This document shows, piece after piece, positions 1 through 8,204 of a stretch of 64,000 nt of DNA. Origin of the DNA: JAAFIP01 sp043774625. Lineage in GTDB: Bacteria; Pseudomonadota; Gammaproteobacteria; Burkholderiales; Burkholderiaceae_C. The stretch's first letter is position 1, and each line of letters opens with the position of its first letter. A program made the translations under genes and the position numbers. Location: assembly GCA_043774625.1 (NCBI GenBank), contig JAYVTG010000054.1:1-64000 (forward strand), in the 5' to 3' direction. A model generated the notes under the pieces. It made no database searches. It saw nothing but the letters and a program-made list of their open reading frames with translations, and was not told the DNA's origin.

Positions 1-47
1 TGGTGGGGTGGCCGTGTGTGGTTGTGTACCAACCCCCTCAGTTCGGG

Positions 48-170
48 CGTATGCCGATGGTCTGTGCAGCGTAGCGGCATAAAGGCGGAGGCGCGTACAA
101 GACGACACAAGAAGATACTTAGCCCCACGCCGGGGAACAGCCGCGTAGCTGCACAGGCCATCGGCATACG
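48..170. repeat. Palindromic intergenic repeat, family B, copy 1
   Basis: The arm at 48-70 and the arm at 148-170 are inverted complements over 23 bp with one mismatch. The interior reads GCGTAGCGGCATAAAG and later CAGCCGCGTAGC. A related element with the same interior words lies at 50123-50214, so this is a repeat family and not a one-off hairpin. The 280 bases before the first gene hold nothing else I can identify. Confidence 0.75.
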
Positions 171-280
171 TCTACCCAAGGAGCTGGCATACACCAGCGC
201 GAGTAATCGGCATGCGCCTTAGCAAATAGACAGACCAACGAGGAATCGCAGAAAAGTCTGTGCAGCCCTAGAATACGCCC

Positions 281-1147
281 ATGGAAAACACCCAAAACCT
301 TACCGAACAACATCTGGCCGACGCATGGGCTACTTTGCAAGCCCATGCCAACAAAGGCGAAAGCCTGGAGCCTGACGCGTACCGCTTGGCTTTTTCTGAC
401 CCAGAGTTTTTGCTGCGCCGCGAGGTGCGCGGCATTCGCATGCAGCTAGAAATGCTCAAACCCGACCTGGGGCAAAGCGCACTGGGCGTGGACAACACCA
501 TTGTTGTATTTGGCGGTGCACGCTTTCACAGCCCAGAAGTTGCGCAAGCTGATTTAGCCAAAGCGCAAGCCTCAGGCGACGCCAAAGCGCTAGCAGTTGC
601 ACAGCGCCTGATGCGCACTGCGGCGTATTACACCCAGGCCCGCAAGTTTGGCAATTTGGTGGCCGAATACAGCAAAACCTGCGCGACCAAAGACAAAATA
701 TTCATCTGCACCGGCGGTGGCCCCGGCGTGATGGAAGCGGCCAATCGCGGCGCGCATGACTTGGGTGTACCCAGCGTAGGCTTAAACATTGCGCTACCGC
801 ATGAGCAAAGTGCCAACCCCTATGTCACGCCCGAACTCAGCTTCATGTTCCATTACTTCGCACTGCGCAAAATGCATTTTGTAATGCGCGCCAAGGCGTT
901 GGTTGCCTTTCCGGGCGGCTTTGGCACCCTGGACGAATTGTTTGAAGTACTGACTCTGGTGCAAACGGGCAAGGCCAAACCTTTGCCGATCTTTTTGTAC
1001 GGCTCAGCTTACTGGAAGAAGCTGATCAACTTTAATGTGTTGATTGAAGAAGGCGCTATTTCACCGGAAGATGTAGACCTGTTTACCTATGTAGACGACC
1101 CGCAAACCACCTGGGATGCGATCAAGAAGTTTTACGCGCTGAAGTAA
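281..1147 (+). CDS. LOG family protein (TIGR00730 type, lysine decarboxylase-like fold)
   Basis: This 288-residue protein belongs to the LOG family, whose characterised members are nucleotide 5'-monophosphate phosphoribohydrolases releasing a free base from cytokinin or other nucleotide monophosphates. The family signature is present twice: GGGPGVMEAANRGA in the middle and FPGGFGTLDELFEV further on, which form the nucleotide-binding and catalytic site. It is longer than plant-type LOG (about 190-220 residues) because of an N-terminal helical extension of about 80 residues, a form common in proteobacteria. The ATG at 281 is the first start in the frame after the palindromic repeat. It converges on nhaA. 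The exact substrate cannot be read from sequence. Confidence 0.85.
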   Translation: MENTQNLTEQHLADAWATLQAHANKGESLEPDAYRLAFSDPEFLLRREVRGIRMQLEMLKPDLGQSALGVDNTIVVFGGARFHSPEVAQADLAKAQASGDAKALAVAQRLMRTAAYYTQARKFGNLVAEYSKTCATKDKIFICTGGGPGVMEAANRGAHDLGVPSVGLNIALPHEQSANPYVTPELSFMFHYFALRKMHFVMRAKALVAFPGGFGTLDELFEVLTLVQTGKAKPLPIFLYGSAYWKKLINFNVLIEEGAISPEDVDLFTYVDDPQTTWDAIKKFYALK

Positions 1148-1184
1148 GGCCGGCATATTACGGGCTGCTTGAATTAGCTTGGTT

Positions 1185-2348
1185 TTATTCAAAGCTTCGC
1201 ATCCTCGCCACCACGCTGCCCAGTACAAATGCCAAAAGCGTGCCCGTCAGCACGCCCAGTTTGGCCGCTTCTGCAGCTGGCGAACCCACAGGGTAAGACA
1301 GTGTGCCGATAAACAGCGCCATGGTAAAGCCTATGCCGCAAAAGCAGGCTGCGGGAATATAGTCCTTTAAACGGTGACCGTCTGGCAGCCCACCGCCCAG
1401 TTTGCTGGCTGCCCAGGTGCCCAGCAAGATGCCAACTGGCTTGCCAATCAACAGTCCAAGGGCAATACCCAAAGTCACCGGTTGACTCAGGGTAGACCAG
1501 GCCATGCCAGACAAGCTGACACCCGCATTCACCATGCCAAACAGCGGCAAGATCAGCCAGCGGATCCATGGCTTAATGGCGTGCATGATGGCGTGGCTGG
1601 GGTCTGGCAGCGCAGCTTCGCCTTTGGACGCATCACCCGCGCCATTGGGTATCAACAAACCTGTGACCACGCCCGCCAGTGTGGCGTGCACACCCGACTT
1701 GAGCACACACAACCACAACACCAGCGCGACAAAAATGTAGGGCCAAATGCGACGCACTTGCAAGCTTGACAGCATGAACAACACAGCCACACCACCTGCC
1801 GCCAAACCCAGCATGGTCTTGCTGAGTTGGTCGGTGTAAAACAGTGCGATGACGATGATGGCACCCAGGTCATCCAGCACCGCCACGGCTGTTAAAAAAG
1901 CCAGAAAGGCAGGCCGCGTTTTGGGGGCTGCCAATGCCATCAAACCCAAAGCAAAGGCAATGTCGGTAGCCGATGGAATGGCCCAACCCGCCAAGTTGGG
2001 TGGCTGGTTCCAATTAAAGCCGACAAAGATGAGCGCTGGCACCGCCATGCCACCCAGCGCAGCGCCAAAGGGCAACACCCTGGCTTGTGCAGTAGCCAGT
2101 GAACCGTGTAGCCATTCGTGTTTGATTTCAATCCCGACAGCCAGAAAGAAGATGGCCATCAAAAAATCGTTGATCCACAGCTCTATGGGTTTGGCCAGCA
2201 CAACCGAGCCTAGGCCGATTTGTAACGGTGTTTCTAAAACGGATTGAAAACTGCTAGAGAGCGGGCTGTTCATGAGGGCCATGCCCACGATGGCGCTGGC
2301 TGCGAGGAGGAGTCCGTCCCTGCGAATCGTGTTTTCTGCTGTATTCAT
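1185..2348 (-). CDS. nhaA: Na+/H+ antiporter NhaA
   Basis: This 387-residue inner-membrane protein exchanges Na+ for H+ and serves in sodium and pH homeostasis. It has the family layout of about 12 hydrophobic segments. The ATDIAFALG motif is at about residues 127-135, and the paired aspartates of the ion-binding site are in VLDDLGAII at about 159-160, matching Asp163/Asp164 of the E. coli protein. Length matches the family. It is the last gene of a likely minus-strand run rmuC, MFS transporter, nhaA, with only 19 bp between it and the MFS gene. An unrelated NhaD-type antiporter lies 4 kb away. Confidence 0.95.
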   Translation of the reverse strand: MNTAENTIRRDGLLLAASAIVGMALMNSPLSSSFQSVLETPLQIGLGSVVLAKPIELWINDFLMAIFFLAVGIEIKHEWLHGSLATAQARVLPFGAALGGMAVPALIFVGFNWNQPPNLAGWAIPSATDIAFALGLMALAAPKTRPAFLAFLTAVAVLDDLGAIIVIALFYTDQLSKTMLGLAAGGVAVLFMLSSLQVRRIWPYIFVALVLWLCVLKSGVHATLAGVVTGLLIPNGAGDASKGEAALPDPSHAIMHAIKPWIRWLILPLFGMVNAGVSLSGMAWSTLSQPVTLGIALGLLIGKPVGILLGTWAASKLGGGLPDGHRLKDYIPAACFCGIGFTMALFIGTLSYPVGSPAAEAAKLGVLTGTLLAFVLGSVVARMRSFE

Positions 2349-2367
2349 GCCCGCGATGGTATCGGGG

Positions 2368-3549
2368 CTAATGCGGGCCGTCCAGCTTCAACTTGGATGC
2401 CGTGTGGGCACCCGCCCCCACCATCGCGCCCGTTACCCAAAACAGGGCAGATACCCCTACCGTCGCGCCCACCGCGCCAAACAGCATGGGCATGAGCACG
2501 CTGGACGCGTTGATGGCCATCAAGCGCAGGCCCAGCGCTTCGCCATGGCGATGCTCAGGTGTGATCTGGTGCAAGGTGCTCATGATCATCGGTTGCACAC
2601 AGCCCAGTGCAAAGCCCAGTACCACCGAGCACGCGCCCATCGACAGCGCGGTAGGCATCAGCGGATACACAGCAAACACCACCGTAGTGACCAACATGGC
2701 GCTGGTGATAACCGCCCATTCGCGCAAGCTGTTGGCCAAAAGCGGCAACAGCACGCGAACGGCAGCAGCGGCGATGGCGAACGCGCCCAATATAGTGCCG
2801 ATGACCGAAGCGCTGTAGCCACGGTCATGGCCAAGAATGGGTACCACGAAAGTGTGCACGTCCCAGCAAGACGACAAGAGCCAATTGACCAGCATCAAGC
2901 GGCGCATCAGCGGTTCACGCAGCAAGTCCCAGGTCTTTTGTCCGCCGGATTTGGTAACGGACTCGACAGGGGGCAGTTCTTGGGTATGGCGAATCCAGAA
3001 CCAGGTAGCCAGGGGGAGCAAGGCAGACAGTAAAAACGCCGCGCGAAACCCCAGGGTGTCAATCAACACCCCGGCCGTGAAGGGGCCCAGAAAATTGGAT
3101 GCTGCAGGGCCGATGGCCAGCCAACTGAAAACCTGTTTGAGCTGCAGCGGATTTTCCGCAGCACGCCCCACATGGCGTTGCAGAGAAATAGATGCTATGC
3201 CGGTTGCACCACCCAAACACAAAGCTGCAAAACACAGCACCACAAAGTGCGGATACACCGTAGCAACCAAGGCACCGCTACTGGCAAGGACTACGGCAAA
3301 ACCCACGGGCCGCTTGAGCCCGTGACGGTCTGCAAACCTGCCAGCTGGTAGCGCAAGAAAAACCTGCATCAAAGAAAATAGCGCCAGCAACACACCCACA
3401 GCTACTGCACTAAATCCCTCTTTCAGCGCCCATAGCGGTGCAGCTAACCGCATGCCGGCCATTGCGCCGTGCAGACACACATGACCGACAATGAGGCGGA
3501 CGAGCGGACGAGATAAAGATGAAGTCGAAGCTGAAGTCACTGAGGCCAC
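2368..3549 (-). CDS. MFS transporter
   Basis: This 393-residue protein shows the major facilitator pattern of about 12 transmembrane segments. The loop-2 signature region reads GRFADRHGLKRP, and the hydrophilic central loop is at about residues 185-210. The substrate is unknown; nothing in the neighbourhood points to one. It starts 5 bp after the rmuC stop on the same strand, so the two are probably cotranscribed. Length is normal for a 12-TM MFS carrier and no key region seems missing. Confidence 0.85.
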   Translation of the reverse strand: MASVTSASTSSLSRPLVRLIVGHVCLHGAMAGMRLAAPLWALKEGFSAVAVGVLLALFSLMQVFLALPAGRFADRHGLKRPVGFAVVLASSGALVATVYPHFVVLCFAALCLGGATGIASISLQRHVGRAAENPLQLKQVFSWLAIGPAASNFLGPFTAGVLIDTLGFRAAFLLSALLPLATWFWIRHTQELPPVESVTKSGGQKTWDLLREPLMRRLMLVNWLLSSCWDVHTFVVPILGHDRGYSASVIGTILGAFAIAAAAVRVLLPLLANSLREWAVITSAMLVTTVVFAVYPLMPTALSMGACSVVLGFALGCVQPMIMSTLHQITPEHRHGEALGLRLMAINASSVLMPMLFGAVGATVGVSALFWVTGAMVGAGAHTASKLKLDGPH

Positions 3550-3554
3550 AGGCG

Positions 3555-4874
3555 TTACGCCAAACCTTCTTCGGTTTCAGCAGGCGGCGCAATCAGCTTT
3601 TGCGCCTCACCCTCTGGCAAAGCTTCTACGTTTTTCAAAGCTCGGCTCATCACATTGGTGCGCGTCTGCGCCTGGTCCAGCGTGGTCAACACAGTTTGCG
3701 TTTGGGTGCGAATACGGGTCAGCACGTCGCCAAACTTGCCAAACTCGGTTTTAACTGCGCCCAGCACCTGCCACACTTCACTGCTGCGCTTTTCCAGTGC
3801 CAGGGTTCTAAAGCCCATTTGCAGCGAATTGAGAATAGCCAGCAAAGTCGTTGGCCCTGCAAGCGTGATGCGGTAATCGCGCTGCAGCGACTCCATCAAA
3901 CCGCTTCGGCGCAGCACTTCGGCATACAAACCTTCGGTCGGCAAAAACAAAATGGCAAAGTCGGTGGTGTACGGCGGCGCAATGTACTTTTCGCTGATGG
4001 ATTTGGCCTCCAGCCGAATGCGCTGCTCCAGCGCTTTGGCCGCAACCTCGCTGCCCAACACATCGGCGCGTTGCTGGGCGTCCAGCAATCGTTCGTAGTC
4101 TTCGTTAGGAAATTTCGCATCAATCGGCAACCACAGTGGCGTGCCATCGTCCGACTTACCTGGCAGCTTCACGGCAAAGTCCACCACGTTTTTACTGCCG
4201 GGAACGGTGGCAATCTGCACGGCGTATTGCTCGGGTGCAAACACTTGTTCCAGCAGCGCAGCCAGTTGGGTTTCGCCAAAAATACCGCGCGTTTTGACGT
4301 TGGTGAGCAAGTGCTTCAAGTCACCCACGCCTTGGGCCAGAGTTTGCATTTCACCCAGACCTTTGTGTACCTGCTCCAGCCGGTCAGCCACCTGTTTAAA
4401 GCTTTCGCCCAAGCGGGTTTGCAAGGTGGACTGCAATTTTTCGTCCACGGTTTTGCGCATTTCATCGAGCTTGACCTCGTTGGTTTTTTGCAGTTGCGCA
4501 AGCTGCTGGTTCAAGGTGTCGCGCACCTCGCCCATGCGGCGGGCATTGGTCTCGGTAATTTGGCTGAGCTGTTGGGTCAAGTTACCCTGAAAACCTGCCA
4601 ATGCTTGCGTCAGGTTGCCCTGCACCGATACAAAAGACTGCGCCATTTCAGAGCGGCCACCACGGGCAGATTCAGCAATTTCTCTGCGCAGTTCGCGCTC
4701 CAGCCGTTCGTTGGTAGCGGCCAGGGTGTTCAGCACTTCAGTTTTACGCGCATCGTGCTGCGATATTTGTAGCTGATCGCGCACGTCTGTATTGGGTTTA
4801 CGCCAGATTAGCCATGCCAAAAGCAGTGTGTTGAGTAGGCCCAGAATGAGCGCGATAAGGGTCGAAATTTCCAT
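3555..4874 (-). CDS. rmuC: DNA recombination protein RmuC
   Basis: RmuC proteins are predicted nucleases that limit inversion between short inverted repeats. This 439-residue copy has the family layout: one N-terminal membrane anchor (about residues 5-22), a long coiled coil (about 30-200) and a C-terminal PD-(D/E)XK-like domain. The domain holds GIFGETQLAALLEQVF, PIDAKFPNEDYERLLD and FLPTEGLYAEVLRR. The ATG at 4874 is the only sensible start. Upstream is a 381-bp gap with tandem and inverted repeats, notable because RmuC acts on such structures, although that neighbourhood may be coincidence. Confidence 0.93.
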   Translation of the reverse strand: MEISTLIALILGLLNTLLLAWLIWRKPNTDVRDQLQISQHDARKTEVLNTLAATNERLERELRREIAESARGGRSEMAQSFVSVQGNLTQALAGFQGNLTQQLSQITETNARRMGEVRDTLNQQLAQLQKTNEVKLDEMRKTVDEKLQSTLQTRLGESFKQVADRLEQVHKGLGEMQTLAQGVGDLKHLLTNVKTRGIFGETQLAALLEQVFAPEQYAVQIATVPGSKNVVDFAVKLPGKSDDGTPLWLPIDAKFPNEDYERLLDAQQRADVLGSEVAAKALEQRIRLEAKSISEKYIAPPYTTDFAILFLPTEGLYAEVLRRSGLMESLQRDYRITLAGPTTLLAILNSLQMGFRTLALEKRSSEVWQVLGAVKTEFGKFGDVLTRIRTQTQTVLTTLDQAQTRTNVMSRALKNVEALPEGEAQKLIAPPAETEEGLA

Positions 4875-4897
4875 ACTGGCAGTTTACCGCTACTTGT

Positions 4898-5019
4898 GTA
4901 CGCAGGCTGAACGTATGCTCTTGCCCCTCATGCAGGGGTACCTGAAAACAGGTCACCTCTTGTACGCAGGGTGAGCGTATGCTGCAGCCCCTCATGTAGG
5001 AGTACCTAAAATCGGGTCA
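4898..5019. repeat. Two-copy tandem repeat, 64-bp period
   Basis: The segment at about 4898-4955 is repeated at about 4962-5019 with a 64-bp period. Shared words are GTACGCAGG, CGTATGCT, CCCCTCATG and GTACCT, and copies differ at scattered positions. It lies in the 381-bp gap (4875-5255) between rmuC and the 2-hydroxyacid dehydrogenase. No coding potential is evident. Confidence 0.8.
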
Positions 5020-5117
5020 ACAGCATGCACTCACCCTGCTGCGATTGTAGTGAATATTCGGAGGGTCGCGACTTCAGCAACTGTGGGTATTCAACGGTTG
5101 AGCACCAACCATTTCAA

Positions 5118-5197
5118 GGCTTGGCTTGGTGTTTGCGGGCTCCGCGATTTAAGCGTATGCCGCATCATGAGCGGAACCGCAAACACCAAGCCAAGCC
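5118..5197. repeat. Long inverted repeat (hairpin) between dehydrogenase and rmuC
   Basis: The sequence at 5118-5138 is an exact 21-bp inverted complement of 5177-5197. The pairing continues inward with a one-base offset to GCTCCGC and GCGGAAC, leaving a loop of about 25 bases. There is no T-run on the minus-strand exit side, so it is not a classical intrinsic terminator. It may stop or stabilise the dehydrogenase mRNA, or be a mobile hairpin relic. Confidence 0.8.
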
Positions 5198-5255
5198 CGT
5201 ACAAAACCCTACAGTCGGTAAAGCATCAAGTCAAACCGATGCAAGCTCAAAAATG

Positions 5256-6245
5256 TCAGGCAGCAGGACGAATCACCTGCGGATTCAGCGGAGTTTTGGC
5301 GGTATTCTGGGTCAAGTATGCAATCAAATTATCCGCCGCCAAGTTGGCCATCGCCATGCGTGTTGCCTTGCTGGCACTGCCTATGTGCGGGGTAAGCACT
5401 ACGTTTTTAAGAGCTAGCAGCGCAGGATTGACGCGGGGTTCCCCCTCAAACACGTCTAAACCTGCACCAGCGATCTGGCCTGCAGCCAAAGTTGCCGCCA
5501 TAGCGTCCTCATCAATCAAACCACCGCGCCCAATGTTGATTAACGTTGCCGTGGGCTTCATCAGGGCCAGCTCGCCAGCAGCTACCGTGTGATGCGCCTC
5601 GGCGCTGTACGGCAAAACCAATACGATGTGATCTGCCTGCTTGAACAAATCTTGCTTGCTCACATAGGTGGCATTCAAGCCTTGCTCTATCGACGCATCC
5701 AGGCGCGAACGGTTGTGGTAAATCACTGGCATGCCAAAGCCGTGTGCGCCGCGTTTGGCAATGGCCTGGCCAATGCGGCCCATACCCAAAATGCCTAAGG
5801 TGGCACCATGCACATCAGGGCCTAAAAACAGGTCATAACGCATGCCTTTCCATTGGCCAGAGCGCAAAAACGCCTCGCTCTCACTCACGCGGCGGGCGGT
5901 GGCCATCAACAGGGTAAAAGCCATGTCGGCCGTGGTTTCGGTCAACACGTCGGGGGCGTTGGTGCCCAACACGCCTGCGGCGGTCATCGCAGGCAGATCA
6001 AAATTGTTGTAACCCACGGCCATGTTGGCGCAAACCTTTAACTGCGGGCACTCTGCCAACAGCTCGGCGTCGATGCGTTCGCCACCCGTGGTAAATATGC
6101 CTGCCTTGCCTTGCAGCTTGGCGGTCAGCTCGGCCTTGGTCCAGATAACATCGTCCTGGTTAGACTCCACAACAAAGTGTTGCGCCAAACGGTCTAGCAC
6201 TTGTACAAAGCAGGCGCGGGATACGAGAATAGAGGGTTTAGTCAT
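5256..6245 (-). CDS. D-isomer specific 2-hydroxyacid dehydrogenase (glyoxylate/hydroxypyruvate reductase-like)
   Basis: This 329-residue cytosolic enzyme should reduce a 2-oxoacid such as glyoxylate or hydroxypyruvate with NAD(P)H. The Rossmann signature GILGMGRIGQAIAKR is at mid-protein. The catalytic triad of the family is visible: Arg in NIGRGGLIDEDAM, Glu in VFEGEP and His in LTPHIGSA. The substrate-binding region VGYNNFDLPA matches GhrB/TkrA-type enzymes, so glyoxylate or hydroxypyruvate is the best guess. It stands alone, with the NhaD-type antiporter gene ending 43 bp upstream. Confidence 0.9.
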   Translation of the reverse strand: MTKPSILVSRACFVQVLDRLAQHFVVESNQDDVIWTKAELTAKLQGKAGIFTTGGERIDAELLAECPQLKVCANMAVGYNNFDLPAMTAAGVLGTNAPDVLTETTADMAFTLLMATARRVSESEAFLRSGQWKGMRYDLFLGPDVHGATLGILGMGRIGQAIAKRGAHGFGMPVIYHNRSRLDASIEQGLNATYVSKQDLFKQADHIVLVLPYSAEAHHTVAAGELALMKPTATLINIGRGGLIDEDAMAATLAAGQIAGAGLDVFEGEPRVNPALLALKNVVLTPHIGSASKATRMAMANLAADNLIAYLTQNTAKTPLNPQVIRPAA

Positions 6246-6258
6246 AAAAATGGCTCCT

Positions 6259-6301
6259 TGCCAGCGTAAAATATGCGTGAGCAGCTATTTATTTTGTAGC
6301 A
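6259..6301 (-). repeat. Dispersed 42-bp repeat, at 3' end of nhaD-type gene
   Basis: This copy reads GCCAGCGTAAAATATGCG then TGAGCAGCTA on the plus strand, the reverse orientation of the family. It overlaps the last codons and stop of the antiporter gene at 6289, so the gene's final residues (SATK) come from the element. Confidence 0.85.
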
Positions 6302-7581
6302 GACACTGCCACAACAGAAGGTACATGTACAGCGGCAGAAGGCAATGCACCACCACGCTTGGGCTGCGGATGCCAGCCCTGCACCACCAACAATATAGCA
6401 AAACCCAACACATAGCCCACGGCCACATGCCAGCCGCCCTTAAGCCACGCACCCACTGATTTTGCCTCGGGGTACATATTGGACAGCGCCACGCCGGCAG
6501 ACGACCCAAACCATATCATGCTACCGCCAAAGCCTACGGCATATGCCAAAAAGCCCCAGTCGTAACCACCCTGGCGCAGTGCCAACGCTGTCAAAGGAAT
6601 ATTGTCAAACACGGCGCTGACAAAACCCAGGCCCAGTGCGCTGCCCCACGAGGCAACAGGTAATTTTTCTACCGGCATCATCGACGCGCACATGACCAAA
6701 GACAGCAAAAAGATGCTGCCTTTGAGTGCATTGGGCAGCAAGCTCCAGGTGGGTTTGCGCAGCGGTATGGTGACAAAAATAGCGATCCACACCGCTACAC
6801 CAATCACCGGAAAGTGGTCGAGCACCGCAGGGTTTTGCAGGTTAAACCATACGTTGGCAGCCACCGCAGCTACTAAAATAATAGCAACAATCGCAAGCCG
6901 GGCATATTCTAAACGCACGCCACTGGCAGCGTCCTTCATGATGGGCTGGTAGGCATGCTGCTGCTTGGCCGCTATCACACCAAAAAATAGCAGCGCGGGT
7001 ATGGCACCTACATACGCTTCAAACACTTGTGATGGCGCAACGCCGCCAATCCACAGCATCGTCGTGGTGGTGTCGCCCACCACCGAGCCTGCGCCCCCGG
7101 CATTGCTGGCCGCAACGATAGCTGCCAAAAACCCAATATGCAACTTCTTTTGAAACAGCACGGCGGCCATGGAGCCACCGATCATTGCGGCTGCAATATT
7201 GTCCAAAAAGCTGGATATGACGAAGACCAAAACCAGCATCACAAAGCCGCCCTTCCAGTCGTCGGGCAGGTAGATGGGCAAAACTGCAGGGATGTGTGAC
7301 TTTTCAAAATGGTCGGCCAGCAAGGCAAAGCCCAGTAGCAAGCCCAGCAAGTTGGCCAGCGTCACCCATTCATGCGCCAGGTGTCTGGTCAAAGAAAAGT
7401 CTGTAAACCCGAGCTTGAAAAGCGCAATGGCCACCATGCCGCTAACGGCAACATTCAAGGTCTGGTTATGAAATACGGCTACACACAGCAGCGTGATAGC
7501 GAACAATATGAATTCAATAGGAATGCCAGCCACCGCCATAGACGACACGCTCCGGTTGTGTGTGTTTTTTAGTCCAGCCAT
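6289..7581 (-). CDS. nhaD: NhaD-type sodium:proton antiporter (ArsB/NhaD ion transporter superfamily)
   Basis: This 430-residue protein is hydrophobic with about 11-12 membrane segments and resembles the NhaD branch of the ion transporter superfamily. Conserved loops include SSFLDNIAAAMIGG and ASNAGGAGSVVGDTTTTMLW, followed by the second half repeat SAVFDNIPLTALAL. The repeated FDNI/LDNI motifs are the expected ion-path residues. It would export Na+ or Li+ at alkaline pH. The C-terminus runs into a dispersed repeat that supplies its stop codon. The start at 7581 leaves a polar N-terminus of about 18 residues before the first membrane segment. Confidence 0.85.
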   Translation of the reverse strand: MAGLKNTHNRSVSSMAVAGIPIEFILFAITLLCVAVFHNQTLNVAVSGMVAIALFKLGFTDFSLTRHLAHEWVTLANLLGLLLGFALLADHFEKSHIPAVLPIYLPDDWKGGFVMLVLVFVISSFLDNIAAAMIGGSMAAVLFQKKLHIGFLAAIVAASNAGGAGSVVGDTTTTMLWIGGVAPSQVFEAYVGAIPALLFFGVIAAKQQHAYQPIMKDAASGVRLEYARLAIVAIILVAAVAANVWFNLQNPAVLDHFPVIGVAVWIAIFVTIPLRKPTWSLLPNALKGSIFLLSLVMCASMMPVEKLPVASWGSALGLGFVSAVFDNIPLTALALRQGGYDWGFLAYAVGFGGSMIWFGSSAGVALSNMYPEAKSVGAWLKGGWHVAVGYVLGFAILLVVQGWHPQPKRGGALPSAAVHVPSVVAVSATK

Positions 7582-7617
7582 ACAAAAGGCTGGACGAACT
7601 ATGCCTTGCGTATCCGT

Positions 7618-8061
7618 CTATTCGTCCGCCTCAGGCCAATCGCGAATGTAGGCCTTGAGCATTTTGTTCTCAAAATTCTGGCTATCCACCACCGCCTTGG
7701 CTACATCGTAAAAGCTGATCACACCCATCAGCAAGCGATTGTCCACCACGGGCATATAGCGCGCATGGCGTTCCAGCATCATGCGGCGCACTTCGTCCAG
7801 CTCGGTCTCCATGGTGCAGGTCAGCGGGCCCTGGTCCATGGCGCGGTACACGGTGGTCTGGCCAATGCTGCCGCCGTTCTTCACCACGGCCTGAATCACC
7901 TCTCGAAACGTCAGCATGCCCACCACCATGCCGTTGGATATGACGACCAGCGAACCAATATCTTTTTCGGCCATCAGCGTAGTGGCATGGGACAACGTGT
8001 CCTCGGGCGTGGTGGTGTACAAGGTGCCGCCCTTGACGCGCAAAATATCGCTCACTTTCAT
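7618..8061 (-). CDS. CBS-domain protein
   Basis: This 147-residue soluble protein is made almost entirely of two CBS motifs (a Bateman module). The first runs from DILRVKGGTLYTTTPEDTLSHATTLM and includes GSLVVISNGMVVGMLTFREV; the second includes RYMPVVDNRLLMGVISFYDVAKAV. CBS pairs bind adenosine nucleotides or S-adenosylmethionine and act as sensors, but this stand-alone form has no attached effector domain, so its role is unknown. It ends 36 bp upstream of the antiporter start on the same strand and could share a transcript with it. It diverges from the sulfhydrylase gene. Confidence 0.88.
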   Translation of the reverse strand: MKVSDILRVKGGTLYTTTPEDTLSHATTLMAEKDIGSLVVISNGMVVGMLTFREVIQAVVKNGGSIGQTTVYRAMDQGPLTCTMETELDEVRRMMLERHARYMPVVDNRLLMGVISFYDVAKAVVDSQNFENKMLKAYIRDWPEADE

Positions 8062-8204
8062 GTCGCTCTCCTCAATAGGTTACTCCATACGGTGGCAGGT
8101 ACGGGTGCAAATGTTACGGGTATTGCACACAATATAGCCCACAATGGCTTCGAATACCACCCACAGTTTCACCCACACTTTCACCCTGTAAATCTGGAGA
8201 TCCT

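Noticed and set aside
3519..4772. 417-residue open frame on the plus strand
   Set aside because: Antisense to rmuC, rich in Gln/His/Phe as expected for a shadow of a coiled coil.
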